Origin: CAZKGE01 sp964636405
Lineage (GTDB): Bacteria; Bacillota; Clostridia; Christensenellales; CAG-138
Assembly (NCBI GenBank): GCA_964636405.1
Contig: CAZWSI010000005.1
Coordinates: forward strand, 35,112-99,111
Length of the DNA stretch: 64,000 bases
Reading direction: 5' to 3'
The position numbers and the translations under genes are program-made. Below are positions 1-9,462 of this stretch, piece by piece. The stretch's first letter is position 1. Each line of letters opens with the position of its first letter. The notes under the pieces are model-generated. The model had not been told where the DNA came from and ran no database searches. It saw only the letters and a program-made list of their open reading frames with translations.

Positions 1-727
1 TTTCGCTTTCGCCCACAACCGCGATTTCATAGCCCTGCTTGCTCTTGGCCAGATACAGATACATCAGCACGGCAAGCGACATGACGAGAAGCACGTTGAG
101 CATATACATCTCGCCGAAGATTGAGGGGAACCAGCCTTCGCGCGTCATTTGATTGATGATGCCCACCGTGTTGGAGCCGAATGGATTTTCCCACTTGGCC
201 ACAAAAAATGAGGTGAGCTGCAGCGCGATATAGTTCATCATCAGGGTAAAAAGCGTTTCATTCGTGTTCCAGCGCGATTTGAAGATGGCGGGCAGCAGCC
301 CCCAAAGCCCGCCCGCGATCATGCTCGCGATGAGCATGACAACAAGCAGCGGCACGGTCGGAAGGAATTTGCCGAGATAGAGCATGCACGCCGCCGTGGC
401 AATGCCGCCCACAAGCATCTGTCCCTCCGCACCGATGTTCCAAAAGCGCATCTTAAACGCGGGCGCGAGCCCGATGCCGACGCAAAGGAGCGCCATCATT
501 TCGCGGATGGTCATCCATACGCGCTTGTTCGTGCCGAGCGCGCCCTTGATCATGGCCCCGTAGACCTTGAGCGGATTCAGCTTGGTCAGGCCGTAAATGA
601 TGAACGCGCAGAGTACGAGCGCGATCAAAAGGCCGATCAGGCGAATGCCCCATGCCTTCCAAGCGGGGAGCGCGTCGCGCTTTGTAATATGAAACAGGGG
701 CTCGCTGGATTCATGATTTTTGCGCAT
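1..727 (-). CDS. BMP-family ABC transporter permease (partial, runs off the left edge)
   Basis: This is the inner-membrane channel subunit of a nucleoside/nucleobase-type ABC importer of the BmpA/NupNOPQ class. About 242 codons are present; the C-terminal part lies outside the window. The start is the ATG at 727, overlapping the end of the ATPase gene by 17 bases. The translation shows a hydrophobic segment near residues 28-46 and the family hallmark RFWNIGAEGQMLVGG near residue 93, followed by further membrane segments and a YEIAVVGES stretch at the cut edge. It is the fourth gene of a leftward operon (PLP enzyme, lipoprotein, ATPase, permease). Family members carry purine or pyrimidine nucleosides; the substrate here is inferred from the neighbouring purine genes. 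Confidence 0.9.
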   Translation of the reverse strand, partial: MRKNHESSEPLFHITKRDALPAWKAWGIRLIGLLIALVLCAFIIYGLTKLNPLKVYGAMIKGALGTNKRVWMTIREMMALLCVGIGLAPAFKMRFWNIGAEGQMLVGGIATAACMLYLGKFLPTVPLLVVMLIASMIAGGLWGLLPAIFKSRWNTNETLFTLMMNYIALQLTSFFVAKWENPFGSNTVGIINQMTREGWFPSIFGEMYMLNVLLVMSLAVLMYLYLAKSKQGYEIAVVGESE

Positions 728-2264
728 CGTCCGTCCCCTCCTTGCTCTTAAGATACGTCATGAGGTAGCCAACCTCGTCCTTTGTGGTCGATCTGGCGTC
801 CACAATGCCGCTTACGCGCCCCGCGCACAGCACAAGGATGCGGTCGCACAATTCAAGCAGCACGTCCAGATCCTCGCCGACATAAACCACGGCGACGCCC
901 TTTTGCTTTTGCTCGTTCAGGAGGCGGTAGATGGTATAGGAGGTGTTGATGTCCAGGCCCCGCACGGCGTACGCCGCCATGAGCAGCGAGGGCTTTGAGG
1001 CGATCTCCCTTCCTACGAGCATCTTTTGCACATTGCCCCCGGACAGCCTCCGCAGGGGAATGGAAAGATTCGGCGTGACAACCTCAAGACTGCTGACAAT
1101 CTCCTCTGCCGTCTTTCGCGGCGCTTTACGATCCGCAAGGGGCGACGCGCCGTCCTTGTAGCAGCGCAGCATCACGTTATCGACCAGATCCATGCTGCCC
1201 ACAAGCCCCATGCCGAAGCGATCCTCCGGCACAAAGGCCAGTCCGACGCCCATCTTACAAATATCGATGGGCGTTTTGCCGATAAGATTGATCTCGCCCT
1301 CTCCCTCCGGCGGCGAAAAGAGAATCGTGCCCTCCTCCGCTTTCTGCATGCCGGCGATGGCCTCGAGCAGCTCGCGCTGTCCGCTGCCCGTAATGCCCGC
1401 GATGCCAAGGATTTCGCCGCCGTTCACGGTGAAGGATACGTCGTCCAGCTTCTTTATGCCGTCCGTGTCGAGCACGCTCAGATGCTCCACGCGCAGCCGC
1501 TCCGCCGTGTTTTGCGGCTCTGGCCGATCAATGTTGAGCAGCACGGCGCGGCCCACCATCATGTCGGTCAGCATCTGCGGATTGGTGTCCGCCGTCAAAA
1601 CATCTCCGATAAACTTGCCCTTGCGCAGCACGGCCACGCGATCGGAAATCTCCATCACCTCATGCAGCTTATGCGTGATGATCACAATGGCTTTGCCGTC
1701 CGCCTTCATGTTGCGCATGACCGAAAACAGCCGCTGCGTTTCCTGCGGCGTGAGCACCGCCGTGGGCTCGTCCAATATTAAAATGTCCGCGCCGCGATAC
1801 AGCACCTTGACAATTTCAAGGGTCTGCTTTTCCGACACCGACATGTCGTATACTTTTTTATCGGGTTCGATCACAAAGCCATAGCGGTCGCAGATTTCCT
1901 TAACCGCGCTTCGGACGTGCTTTAAATCGAGCTTGCGGCTTTCGTTGAGCCCCAGCACAATGTTTTCCGCCGCCGTAAGCAGATCCACAAGCTTAAAATG
2001 CTGGTGAATCATGCCGATATGCAGATCGAACGCGTCCTTGGGCGAAGCGATGGTCGCCGCTTCTCCCTCGACGTAAATTTGTCCGCCGTCCGGGAAATAA
2101 ATGCCGGACAGCATATTCATTAAGGTAGTTTTGCCGCTGCCGTTCTCGCCCAGGAGCGAAAGAATCTCCCCCTTGTTCAGATTAAGGGAAATGCGGTCGT
2201 TGGCAACGACAGAACCAAAGGTCTTGGTAATGTCGACCATTCGGACTGCTGCTTTTGCTTCCAA
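711..2264 (-). CDS. BMP-family ABC transporter ATP-binding protein (two ATPase domains)
   Basis: Duplicated ATPase that powers the adjacent permease. The first domain has Walker A GENGSGKTT, a variant signature SVSEKQTLEIVK and Walker B ILILDEPTAVLTP. The second has a degenerate Walker A (GITGSGQRE), signature LSGGNVQK and a poor Walker B (LLMAAYAVRGLD). This asymmetry, with one catalytically good site, is usual for sugar/nucleoside importers of this class. I start it at a TTG (2264), giving 517 residues, because AGAGG lies 9 bases upstream and the protein then begins EAKAAVRMVDITKTFG, as relatives do. The reading frame stays open upstream to 2378, but that extension runs through the terminator-like hairpin at 2324-2376 and has no family resemblance. 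Confidence 0.92.
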   Translation of the reverse strand: MEAKAAVRMVDITKTFGSVVANDRISLNLNKGEILSLLGENGSGKTTLMNMLSGIYFPDGGQIYVEGEAATIASPKDAFDLHIGMIHQHFKLVDLLTAAENIVLGLNESRKLDLKHVRSAVKEICDRYGFVIEPDKKVYDMSVSEKQTLEIVKVLYRGADILILDEPTAVLTPQETQRLFSVMRNMKADGKAIVIITHKLHEVMEISDRVAVLRKGKFIGDVLTADTNPQMLTDMMVGRAVLLNIDRPEPQNTAERLRVEHLSVLDTDGIKKLDDVSFTVNGGEILGIAGITGSGQRELLEAIAGMQKAEEGTILFSPPEGEGEINLIGKTPIDICKMGVGLAFVPEDRFGMGLVGSMDLVDNVMLRCYKDGASPLADRKAPRKTAEEIVSSLEVVTPNLSIPLRRLSGGNVQKMLVGREIASKPSLLMAAYAVRGLDINTSYTIYRLLNEQKQKGVAVVYVGEDLDVLLELCDRILVLCAGRVSGIVDARSTTKDEVGYLMTYLKSKEGTDDAQKS

Positions 2265-2323
2265 ATTCTTGTACCTCTTTTGATCAGATTGGAGATAAGA
2301 GGACGCCTGCTGTAAATGGGATG

Positions 2324-2376
2324 AAAAAAGCGGGGGAAAGCGGCGCCGCCATTCGGCATGGGCCGCTTTCCCTCGC
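2324..2376 (-). terminator. Intrinsic terminator or attenuator between lipoprotein and ATPase genes
   Basis: Read leftward, the arms GCGAGGGAAAGCGGC and GCCGCTTTCCCCCGC form a 15-pair stem with one mismatch, followed by six Ts. It lies inside the operon, so it probably allows partial readthrough and keeps the binding protein in excess over ATPase and permease, a common arrangement for ABC importers. Confidence 0.75.
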
Positions 2377-2389
2377 AAAATGGGTTCTC

Positions 2390-3583
2390 TTAGCTGAGCG
2401 GTGCGTTGATGCCGTCAACGATGGGCCAGAAGTACGGCGCGGAACGGATCTTGGACTCGTACCAAATGCCGTTCTCAATCGCTTCGCCGCTGTCGGGCAC
2501 ATAGTCGCCGTCCGTATCCAGATACGGGCTGGAGGTCAGGTTCACGCCGTCTACGGTGAACTTGGAGCAGTCGAACACGTTCAGCGTGCCCGCCTTGATG
2601 GCGGCCTCAACCTCGGCTACCTTCTCGGCGGTGCCGGCTGCGCAGCTCTCGCCAAGGGTAGAAATCATGTTGGCGCCGGTGGCATAGCCCTCGGACCAAT
2701 CGGTCATGATCTCCTCACCCTTCTGGGCGCAGGCGAACGCATACTTGTAGTACACGCTCCAGTCGTTTTGGGCGCTGGTGAGAGCCGCCTTGGGCGCGAC
2801 GGAGAGCATGTCCACGTTGTAGCCGACGCAATATACGGTCTTGCCGCCGTCAAGCGCGGCCTGCACGGCGCTGGGCGCGCCGGTCGAGTCGGCGTGCTGG
2901 CTGATCATCACGCAGCCGCGGCTCATCAGGGCATTTGCCGCCTCGGCTTCCGCGGTGGGATCATACCAGGAGTTGGTGTAGATGACGTCCATGTGCGCCT
3001 CGGGGACGATGGAGCGAACGCCAAGGAAGAAGCCGGTGAAGCCGGAAACCACCTCTGCGTACGGGAAAGCGCCAACATAGCCGCAGTACGGATCGGTCAC
3101 AGCGCCCGAATCCATGATCTCCTTGAGCTTCATGCCTGCGACGACGCCGGACACATAGCGGGATTCAAAGGTGTGCGGGAACGCGTTCTTGAAGTTTTTG
3201 AGGCCGGAAACAGCCGCCGTGTCGCCCGTCATGGACACGAACACAACGTTCTCGTTCTCGGCAGCCGCCTGCTGCATGAAGCCCTGATGACCGTAGCTGT
3301 CGGAGAAGATGTACTGGCAGCCCGCCTCGACAAGGTCGATAGCGGCGTCATAGCACGCCGCGGTCTCGGCTACGTTGTACTTCCAGAGGATAGCGTCCTT
3401 GGAGATGCCAAGCGCTTCCGCCGCCGCGTTGATGCCCTTGATGTGCGCTTCGTCGTAGCCGGTGTTCTCATCGTGCACGAGAATGACGCCAATCTTCAGG
3501 CCCTCATCCGCCGCTTCCTTTTTGCAGCCCGCAAAAGAAAGAACCAGCAGAATGCCCAACAACAGAGCAAGTGTCTTTTTCAT
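2390..3583 (-). CDS. BMP-family substrate-binding lipoprotein
   Basis: Extracellular solute-binding lipoprotein of the basic membrane protein (BmpA/Med/NupN) family, 397 residues. The signal peptide MKKTLALLLGILLVLSFAGC ends in a lipobox with Cys20 as the lipidated residue. The mature part has the family's early strand KIGVILVHDENTGYDEAH, and later SDSYGHQGF and NAFPHTFESRYVSGVVAGMKL. The start follows AGGAGGGAAATC. It is 57 bases downstream of the PLP enzyme and followed by a hairpin before the ATPase gene. The family binds purine nucleosides (PnrA, NupN) or related ligands. Next to ssnA, ygfK and the hydroxylase it most likely captures a purine, nucleoside or purine breakdown product, but the ligand cannot be read from the sequence. 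Confidence 0.92.
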   Translation of the reverse strand: MKKTLALLLGILLVLSFAGCKKEAADEGLKIGVILVHDENTGYDEAHIKGINAAAEALGISKDAILWKYNVAETAACYDAAIDLVEAGCQYIFSDSYGHQGFMQQAAAENENVVFVSMTGDTAAVSGLKNFKNAFPHTFESRYVSGVVAGMKLKEIMDSGAVTDPYCGYVGAFPYAEVVSGFTGFFLGVRSIVPEAHMDVIYTNSWYDPTAEAEAANALMSRGCVMISQHADSTGAPSAVQAALDGGKTVYCVGYNVDMLSVAPKAALTSAQNDWSVYYKYAFACAQKGEEIMTDWSEGYATGANMISTLGESCAAGTAEKVAEVEAAIKAGTLNVFDCSKFTVDGVNLTSSPYLDTDGDYVPDSGEAIENGIWYESKIRSAPYFWPIVDGINAPLS

Positions 3584-3640
3584 GATTTCCCTCCTGATTT
3601 TGTATATATTGCTTCGTCCGTTTGCGGACGCAACAACCGC

Positions 3641-4876
3641 TTAGCGAATGCGGCCCGAGGCTTCGAGCGCGGCGAGATCCGGCTCGCAGGCGAAGGGCTT
3701 GCCGGCGGCGTCCATGGCGTTTTTCACGTCCTTGAGGCCGCTGCCCGTGCAGATGACCGTAACGGTTTCGTCGGGCTTAATCACGCCCTCCGCAACCGCG
3801 CGCTTTACGCCCGCCGTGGCCGTTACGCCCGCCGGCTCGCCGAACACGCCCTCGGTGCGGCCAAGCAGGCGCATGGCGTCGAGAATCTCCGCGTCGGAAA
3901 CGGAAAGCCAGCGTCCGCCGCTTTTTTCCACCGCGCGCTGGGCCTTTTTGGGGTTGCGCGGCACGCCCACGGCAATGCTGTCGGCCAGGGTATTCTCAGG
4001 GGTGGGCGCAAGCTGGCCGTCCCGCGCGGCGGCGTCCACAAAGGGGCAGCAGCCATCGGACTGCACGCCGAGAATCCTCGGGATGCGGTCGATCATGCCG
4101 AGCTGGAGCAAATCGTAAAACCCGTTATACACGCCGCCGATGGTGCATCCGTCGCCCACGGACACGGCCACCCAATCGGTGGGCTGCCAAGCAAGCTGCT
4201 CCGCAATTTCAAGCGAGACCGTTTTTTTGCCTTCGGTTAAAATGGGATTGATGCCCGCGTTGCGGTTGTAGAAGCCCCATTTCTCAATGGCTGCCTTGCT
4301 CAGCTCGAAGGTCTGACGGTAATCGCCCTTGACGGAAACGACGTTCGCGCCAAAGATGAGAAGCTGCGCGACCTTGCCCTGCGGCGCGCGCTCCGGCACG
4401 AAGATGACGGTTTTCAGCCCCATACGCGCCGCGTTGCCCGCGCAGCTTGAAGCGGCGTTGCCGGTGGAGGAGCAGGCGATGGTGCCATAGCCCAGCTCGA
4501 GCGCCTTCGCGACCGCTACGCCCGAGGCGCGATCCTTCAGCGACGCGGTGGGATTGATGCCGTCGTCCTTGATGTATAGCTTTTTAAGCCCGAGCGTATC
4601 GCCCAGACGCAGAGACTCGTACAGGGGCGTCCACCCGATGCGCAGGAAACGGGAAAGGCCCTCGCCCGCAAGCGGCATAAGGGCCTTGTAGCGCCACATG
4701 CTGTTATCACGGTCGGCTGCGAGCGTTTCACGGCTCAGCGCCTTGCCAACCGCGCGATAATCATATACAATGTCAAGTATTCCTTTTTCGCCGCAATGCG
4801 GGCAGGTCATAAGCTCCGGGCCAAAAGAATATTCACGTCCGCACAGCGTGCAGCGGTAACCGGCAATTCGTTCCAT
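3641..4876 (-). CDS. Threonine synthase-like PLP-dependent lyase
   Basis: Fold-type II PLP enzyme of the threonine synthase group, 411 residues. A zinc ribbon opens the protein (CTLCGREY, then CPHCGEKG), as in many bacterial ThrC proteins. The PLP lysine lies in PTASLKDRAS and the phosphate-binding region in SSTGNAASS. I prefer the ATG at 4876, which has GAGGTG six bases upstream, over the in-frame GTG at 4885, which lies inside that Shine-Dalgarno sequence. It heads the leftward operon with the BMP transporter and is divergent from ssnA. Ordinary threonine synthase (O-phosphohomoserine to threonine) is one reading. An ammonia-lyase role in purine breakdown, comparable to YgeX (diaminopropionate ammonia-lyase) in the E. 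coli cluster, is the alternative suggested by context only. Confidence 0.85.
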   Translation of the reverse strand: MERIAGYRCTLCGREYSFGPELMTCPHCGEKGILDIVYDYRAVGKALSRETLAADRDNSMWRYKALMPLAGEGLSRFLRIGWTPLYESLRLGDTLGLKKLYIKDDGINPTASLKDRASGVAVAKALELGYGTIACSSTGNAASSCAGNAARMGLKTVIFVPERAPQGKVAQLLIFGANVVSVKGDYRQTFELSKAAIEKWGFYNRNAGINPILTEGKKTVSLEIAEQLAWQPTDWVAVSVGDGCTIGGVYNGFYDLLQLGMIDRIPRILGVQSDGCCPFVDAAARDGQLAPTPENTLADSIAVGVPRNPKKAQRAVEKSGGRWLSVSDAEILDAMRLLGRTEGVFGEPAGVTATAGVKRAVAEGVIKPDETVTVICTGSGLKDVKNAMDAAGKPFACEPDLAALEASGRIR

Positions 4877-4904
4877 TCGTGACACCTCAATACAATATGT
4901 AGTT

Positions 4905-4933
4905 AATATACCTCAAAACGGATCGCTTGTACA
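4905..4933 (-). promoter_or_regulatory. Candidate sigma-A promoter for the PLP enzyme/BMP transporter operon
   Basis: On the leftward strand TGTACA and TATATT are separated by 17 bases, just upstream of the PLP enzyme. The -10 is good and the -35 moderate (4 of 6). The 200 bases to its right are AT-rich and hold the divergent ssnA promoter. Confidence 0.5.
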
Positions 4934-5058
4934 TACAGTTTTCATATTCGTACTGATATTTTTGCCACAAGAATCTTTTTATTCTCTTAATATTTTTATA
5001 CTAACAGATTTTTTGTTATTCAGCAAGAATATTTTTTTGTGTTCAATTGCGTATCTTG

Positions 5059-5088
5059 TTGCAGGGCGCGATTTTGAAGTAGTATAAT
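5059..5088 (+). promoter_or_regulatory. Candidate sigma-A promoter for the ssnA operon
   Basis: TTGCAG and TATAAT are separated by 18 bases. The expected transcript start lies about 37 bases before the ssnA ATG, leaving no room for a riboswitch. The flank to the left (4940-5050) is strikingly AT-rich for this genome. Confidence 0.6.
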
Positions 5089-5131
5089 AGAAGCAACAAA
5101 TCGGAAGAATCGTACAAGGGGGTATACGTCC

Positions 5132-6460
5132 ATGCTTTTAATCGGAAACGGCAGACTTCTCACCCGCGACGAGGGCGGCTATTATGAAAACGGCGCGGTT
5201 GCCATAGAGGGGAATCTCATTAAAGAGGTCGGTGCGTATGCCGATATGAAGCGCAAGTACCCGGACGCGGAATGGATTGACGCGCGCGGCGGCGTGATCA
5301 TGCCCGGTTTAATCAACACGCACAACCACATCTACAGCGCGTTTGCGCGGGGGCTTTCCATCAAGGGCTATAACCCCAGGAATTTCAACGATATTCTGGA
5401 GGGCATGTGGTGGACGATCGACCGCAAGCTGACGCTGGAGAACGATTCGCTCTCGGCGTATGCCGTGTATATCGACTGCATCAAAAACGGCGTAACGACG
5501 GTGTTTGACCACCACGCGAGCTATTGCGACATTCCTGGCTCGCTCGATACGCTTTCAGACGCGGCGCGCGCGCTCGGCGTGCGGACAAGCCTCTGCTACG
5601 AGGTTTCCGACCGCGACGGCGAGGAAAAGATGCGGCAAGCCGTGCTCGAAAACGAACGCTTCATCAAAAAGGCCGCAGCGGACGAAAGCGACATGCAAAA
5701 GGGCATGATGGGCCTGCACGCGGCCTTCACACTCTCCGACAAAACGCTTGCATACTGCGCGGCGCACAAGTGCGATTGCACGGGCTACCACGTCCACGTG
5801 GCAGAGGGTATGGGCGACGTGACCGATTCGCTGAAAAAATACGGCAAGCGCATTGTGGAGCGGCTCTATGAGCTGGATATATTGGGAAGCAATACGCTGG
5901 CCGTTCACTGTGTGCATGTGAGCCCAGCCGAAATGGAGCTTTTGCTTGAAACAGATAGCATGGTCGTGCACAATCCCGAATCCAACATGGGCAACGCCGT
6001 GGGCTGCGGGCCGGTTATCCAACTGTTTGCCAAGGGACTCTGCCTCGGCCTTGGCACCGACGGCTACACCAACGATATGCTGGAAAGCTACAAGGTTGGC
6101 AATATCATCCACAAGCACAACCTCTGCGATCCGACCGTTGCCTGGGGCGAGCTTCAGGCCATGCTCTTTGAGGGTAACCGCCGCATTGCGGAGCGCTTTT
6201 TCGCCAGGCCCCTCGGCGTGCTCAAGCCCGGCGCGTACGCCGACGTGATCGTCACCGACTACGACCCGCTCACGCCCATGGACGCGGGCAACGCAAACAG
6301 CCATATCCTTTTCGGCATGAACGGACGCACCGTTGTAACGACCGTAATCAACGGAAAGGTGCTCATGCGCGACCGGGCGCTTCTCGTCGCGGACGAAAAG
6401 GAAATCATGGCCAAATGCCGTGAAAGCGCGAAAAAGCTCTGGACTTCCATCAACGGATAA
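5132..6460 (+). CDS. ssnA: SsnA-type amidohydrolase/aminohydrolase
   Basis: Metal-dependent amidohydrolase-superfamily enzyme of 442 residues, the same size class as E. coli SsnA. Metal and catalytic positions are visible: HNHIYSAFARG near residue 68, HVHVAEG near 220, VHCVHVS near 257 and GTDGYTNDM near 310. The start follows GGGGGTATACGTCC. It is the first gene of a rightward operon with ygfK and the molybdenum hydroxylase, the same trio as in the E. coli ygfK-ssnA-xdhD region and in anaerobic purine/urate degradation clusters of gut bacteria. A deaminase or ring-opening hydrolase acting on a purine-derived intermediate is likely; the exact substrate is not established by the sequence. Confidence 0.87.
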   Translation: MLLIGNGRLLTRDEGGYYENGAVAIEGNLIKEVGAYADMKRKYPDAEWIDARGGVIMPGLINTHNHIYSAFARGLSIKGYNPRNFNDILEGMWWTIDRKLTLENDSLSAYAVYIDCIKNGVTTVFDHHASYCDIPGSLDTLSDAARALGVRTSLCYEVSDRDGEEKMRQAVLENERFIKKAAADESDMQKGMMGLHAAFTLSDKTLAYCAAHKCDCTGYHVHVAEGMGDVTDSLKKYGKRIVERLYELDILGSNTLAVHCVHVSPAEMELLLETDSMVVHNPESNMGNAVGCGPVIQLFAKGLCLGLGTDGYTNDMLESYKVGNIIHKHNLCDPTVAWGELQAMLFEGNRRIAERFFARPLGVLKPGAYADVIVTDYDPLTPMDAGNANSHILFGMNGRTVVTTVINGKVLMRDRALLVADEKEIMAKCRESAKKLWTSING

Positions 6461-6473
6461 GGAGGAAACAACC

Positions 6474-9452
6474 ATGTCCGACCGTATGACCCCCATCCCC
6501 TTCGGGGCCCTGATGCAATGGATTCTTGCGGAGAAAAAACAGGAGGGCTCCGTATTCGGCGTACGCAGGGCGTTTACCGCCGCGCCGAACAAGCGGCTGC
6601 CTTTCTTTGCCGAAGCGCTGGAAACCCCCATCGGCCCGGCCGCCGGGCCGCATACGCAGCTTGCCCAGAATATCATCGCGGCCTATTATGCGGGCGCGCG
6701 CTTCTTTGAGCTGAAAACGATTCAAACGCTCGACGGCGAGGATCTGCCCGTGTCAAAGCCCTGCATTCTTGCAGAGGACGAGTGCTACAATGTGGAATGG
6801 TCCACCGAGCTGCGCGCGCAGGAGGCCGTGAATGAATACGTAAAGGCATGGTTTGCGCTCAAGCTCCTCAGCCGGGCGTTCGGGCTTGGTCGTGAAAACG
6901 GCTTTGCCTTCAATATGAGCGTGGGATACGATTTTGCGGGGATTACCTCGGAAAAAATCGACGCATGCATTGAAACGCTCAAGGACGCTTCGCGCTCCGC
7001 GCAGTGGGCGGCGTGCCGGGAATGGGCATACGCGAATATGGACGCGCTCCCCGGCGTGGACGCGGCTTATATCGAAGGCGTTTGCCCGCAGGTATGCCGC
7101 TCCATTACGCTCTCCACGCTCCACGGCTGCCCGCCGCAGGAGATTGAACGCATCGCGGGCTACCTCATGGAGAAGAAGAAGCTCGTTACCTTTGTAAAGT
7201 GCAACCCGACGCTCCTTGGCTACGCTTTCGCGCGCCGCACGCTCGATGAAATGGGCTACGGCTATATCCAGTTTAACGATTTTCATTTTCGGGACGATCT
7301 GCAATACGGCGACGCGATCCCCATGTTTAAGCGGCTTACCGCAAAGGCGGCTGAAAACGGCGTAAGCTTTGGACTCAAGCTCACCAACACCTTCCCGGTG
7401 GATATCGCGCGCGGCGAGCTGCCCGGGAGCGAAATGTACATGAGCGGACGCTCGCTTTATCCGCTCACCATCGAGCTTGCGCGCAGGCTTACCGAGGAAT
7501 TTGACGGCGGCATGCGCATCTCCTTTTCCGGCGGGATCGACGCGTTTAACGCCGCGCCGCTCTTTGAGGCGGGCGTTTGGCCCATTACGCTTGCTACGAC
7601 GCTCCTTAAGCCCGGTGGCTACCAGCGCCTCACCCAGCTTGCGCAAAGCATTGAAAAGCTGCCGTATAAGGCCTTTGACGGCGTATCGGTTGGAAAGCTT
7701 GAGCATCTCGCGCTCTCCGCGCGCCGCGACGCGCGGCACATAAAGCCCGTTAAGCCCCTCCCCAAGCGCAAGCTTTCCAAAAAGCTCCCCTTGACAAGCT
7801 GCTTTACCGCGCCCTGCGCGCACGGCTGCCCCATTGGGCAAGATATCCCGGAGTATGTTTCGCTGGTGGGCCGCGGCGCGTACGAGGAAGCGCTTTCCCT
7901 CGTGCTTGAGAGGAACCCGCTGCCCTTCATGACAGGCACGATCTGCACGCACCGCTGCATGGAAAAGTGTACGCGCAATTTCTATGAGGAAGCCGTACGC
8001 ATCCGCGCAGCCAAGCTTTGCGCAGCGAAAAACGGCTTTGACGGCGTGATAGACGCTCTCGCGCCGCGCAAAGAAAAGAACGGCGCGCGTGTTGCCGTTG
8101 TGGGCGGCGGGCCGGCCGGCATGGCCTGCGCGTTCTTCCTCGCGCGGCAGGGAGCAAGCGTGACCCTCATCGAAAAGCGTGAGAAGCTCGGCGGCGTGGT
8201 GCGCTATGTCATCCCGGGCTTCCGCATTGGAGACGACGCCGTCGACAGCGACGCGCGGCTGCTTGCCAAAATGGGCGCGGACGTGCGCACGGGCAGCGAA
8301 GCGCCATCCGCCGATGCGCTGTTTAAGCAGGGCTATACGCATGTGGTATACGCCGTCGGCGCGCAAAAGGAGGGCCAGCTCCGCCTTGAAAAGGGCGAGG
8401 TTCTCAACGCCATCCGCTTTTTGGAAGCGTTCCGCGCGGGCGGTGCGCTCGATCTTGGCGCGGATGTGGTGATCGCGGGCGGCGGCAACACCGCCATGGA
8501 CGCGGCGCGCGCGGCCAAGCGCGTCCCCGGCGTGGAGCGCGTGCGGCTGGTCTATCGCCGCACCAAGCGCTATATGCCCGCCGACGAGGAGGAGCTAAAG
8601 CTTGCGCTGGATGACGGCGTGGAATTTTTAGAGCTGCTCTCCCCCGTTTCCCTTGAAAACGGCATGCTGCTTTGCCACGAAATGGCGCTCGGCGCGCCGG
8701 ACGCATCCGGCAGGCGCGCGCCCGAGGCGACGGACAAAACACGCCTTGTGCCCTGCACGGCGCTCGTCGCGGCGGTTGGCGAAAAGGCGGATGGCGCGTT
8801 CCTTGCCGCAAACGGCCTTGCGCTGAACGAAAAGGGCGGCGCGCTCGTAAACGCCGACACGCTGGAAGCCTCCCGCAAGCACGTGTTTGTCATTGGCGAC
8901 GCAAACCGCGGGCCCGCCACGGTGGTGGAGGCCATTGCGGACGCGCGCCGGGCCGCCGACGCGATTGTCGGCCCGTATGCCTATGCGTTGCCCCCGCGCG
9001 CTGCGGGCGCTGAGGAGGTCTGCCTGAAAAAACAAGGTGTTTTGCGCGTCTACGATCATGCCGAAAAAGAAGCCGAGCGCTGCCTTTCCTGCTCGACGGT
9101 TTGCGAATGCTGCGTGCAAGTGTGCCCCAACCGCGCCAATGTGGCCGTGCGCGTGCCGGGCATGGCCATGCCGCAGATTATTCATGTGGACAGGCTTTGC
9201 AACGAGTGCGGCAACTGTCTCGTGTTCTGCCCGTACGACGGCGCGCCGTATAAGGAAAAGCTTACGCTCTTTTCCACGGAGAAGGAATTTGATGAAAGCG
9301 AAAATCTGGGCTTTTTGCCGCTGCAAGACGGGCGCGTGAAGCTTCGGCTGGATGGCGGCGTACGCATCGTCGCGCCAAACGACGATTCTGTGCCAGCCGA
9401 AGTTTCCGCCGTGATGGAAGCCGTGCTGAATACCTATCGCTATCTGCTTTAA
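6474..9452 (+). CDS. ygfK: YgfK-type iron-sulfur flavoprotein oxidoreductase
   Basis: Large redox protein, 992 residues from the ATG after AAGGAGGAAACAACC; an in-frame upstream start at 6420 would overlap ssnA and is not favoured. The N-terminal third resembles a dihydroorotate-dehydrogenase-like barrel. A cysteine cluster (CFTAPCAHGCP, then CTHRCMEKC) begins near residue 443. The glutamate-synthase-like FAD and NAD(P)H folds follow (VAVVGGGPAGMACAF near 540, VVIAGGGNTAMDAARAA near 664). A bacterial ferredoxin-type pair (CSTVCECCVQVCP, CNECGNCLVFCP) lies near 870-920. Its E. coli homologue is annotated as a putative selenate reductase subunit. In purine clusters it probably passes electrons between NAD(P)H or ferredoxin and the substrate or the hydroxylase. 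It is 13 bases after ssnA and 10 before the hydroxylase. Confidence 0.9.
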   Translation: MSDRMTPIPFGALMQWILAEKKQEGSVFGVRRAFTAAPNKRLPFFAEALETPIGPAAGPHTQLAQNIIAAYYAGARFFELKTIQTLDGEDLPVSKPCILAEDECYNVEWSTELRAQEAVNEYVKAWFALKLLSRAFGLGRENGFAFNMSVGYDFAGITSEKIDACIETLKDASRSAQWAACREWAYANMDALPGVDAAYIEGVCPQVCRSITLSTLHGCPPQEIERIAGYLMEKKKLVTFVKCNPTLLGYAFARRTLDEMGYGYIQFNDFHFRDDLQYGDAIPMFKRLTAKAAENGVSFGLKLTNTFPVDIARGELPGSEMYMSGRSLYPLTIELARRLTEEFDGGMRISFSGGIDAFNAAPLFEAGVWPITLATTLLKPGGYQRLTQLAQSIEKLPYKAFDGVSVGKLEHLALSARRDARHIKPVKPLPKRKLSKKLPLTSCFTAPCAHGCPIGQDIPEYVSLVGRGAYEEALSLVLERNPLPFMTGTICTHRCMEKCTRNFYEEAVRIRAAKLCAAKNGFDGVIDALAPRKEKNGARVAVVGGGPAGMACAFFLARQGASVTLIEKREKLGGVVRYVIPGFRIGDDAVDSDARLLAKMGADVRTGSEAPSADALFKQGYTHVVYAVGAQKEGQLRLEKGEVLNAIRFLEAFRAGGALDLGADVVIAGGGNTAMDAARAAKRVPGVERVRLVYRRTKRYMPADEEELKLALDDGVEFLELLSPVSLENGMLLCHEMALGAPDASGRRAPEATDKTRLVPCTALVAAVGEKADGAFLAANGLALNEKGGALVNADTLEASRKHVFVIGDANRGPATVVEAIADARRAADAIVGPYAYALPPRAAGAEEVCLKKQGVLRVYDHAEKEAERCLSCSTVCECCVQVCPNRANVAVRVPGMAMPQIIHVDRLCNECGNCLVFCPYDGAPYKEKLTLFSTEKEFDESENLGFLPLQDGRVKLRLDGGVRIVAPNDDSVPAEVSAVMEAVLNTYRYLL

Positions 9453-9462
9453 GGAGGCCGCT

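Noticed and set aside
2255..4240. 661-residue open frame on the + strand opposite the BMP lipoprotein and PLP enzyme genes
   Set aside because: It spans two real genes and their spacer on the other strand; composition is typical of antisense frames in this genome.
5059..5131. Purine riboswitch in front of ssnA
   Set aside because: The leader from the predicted start is under 40 bases, too short for an aptamer, and no conserved loop sequence is seen.
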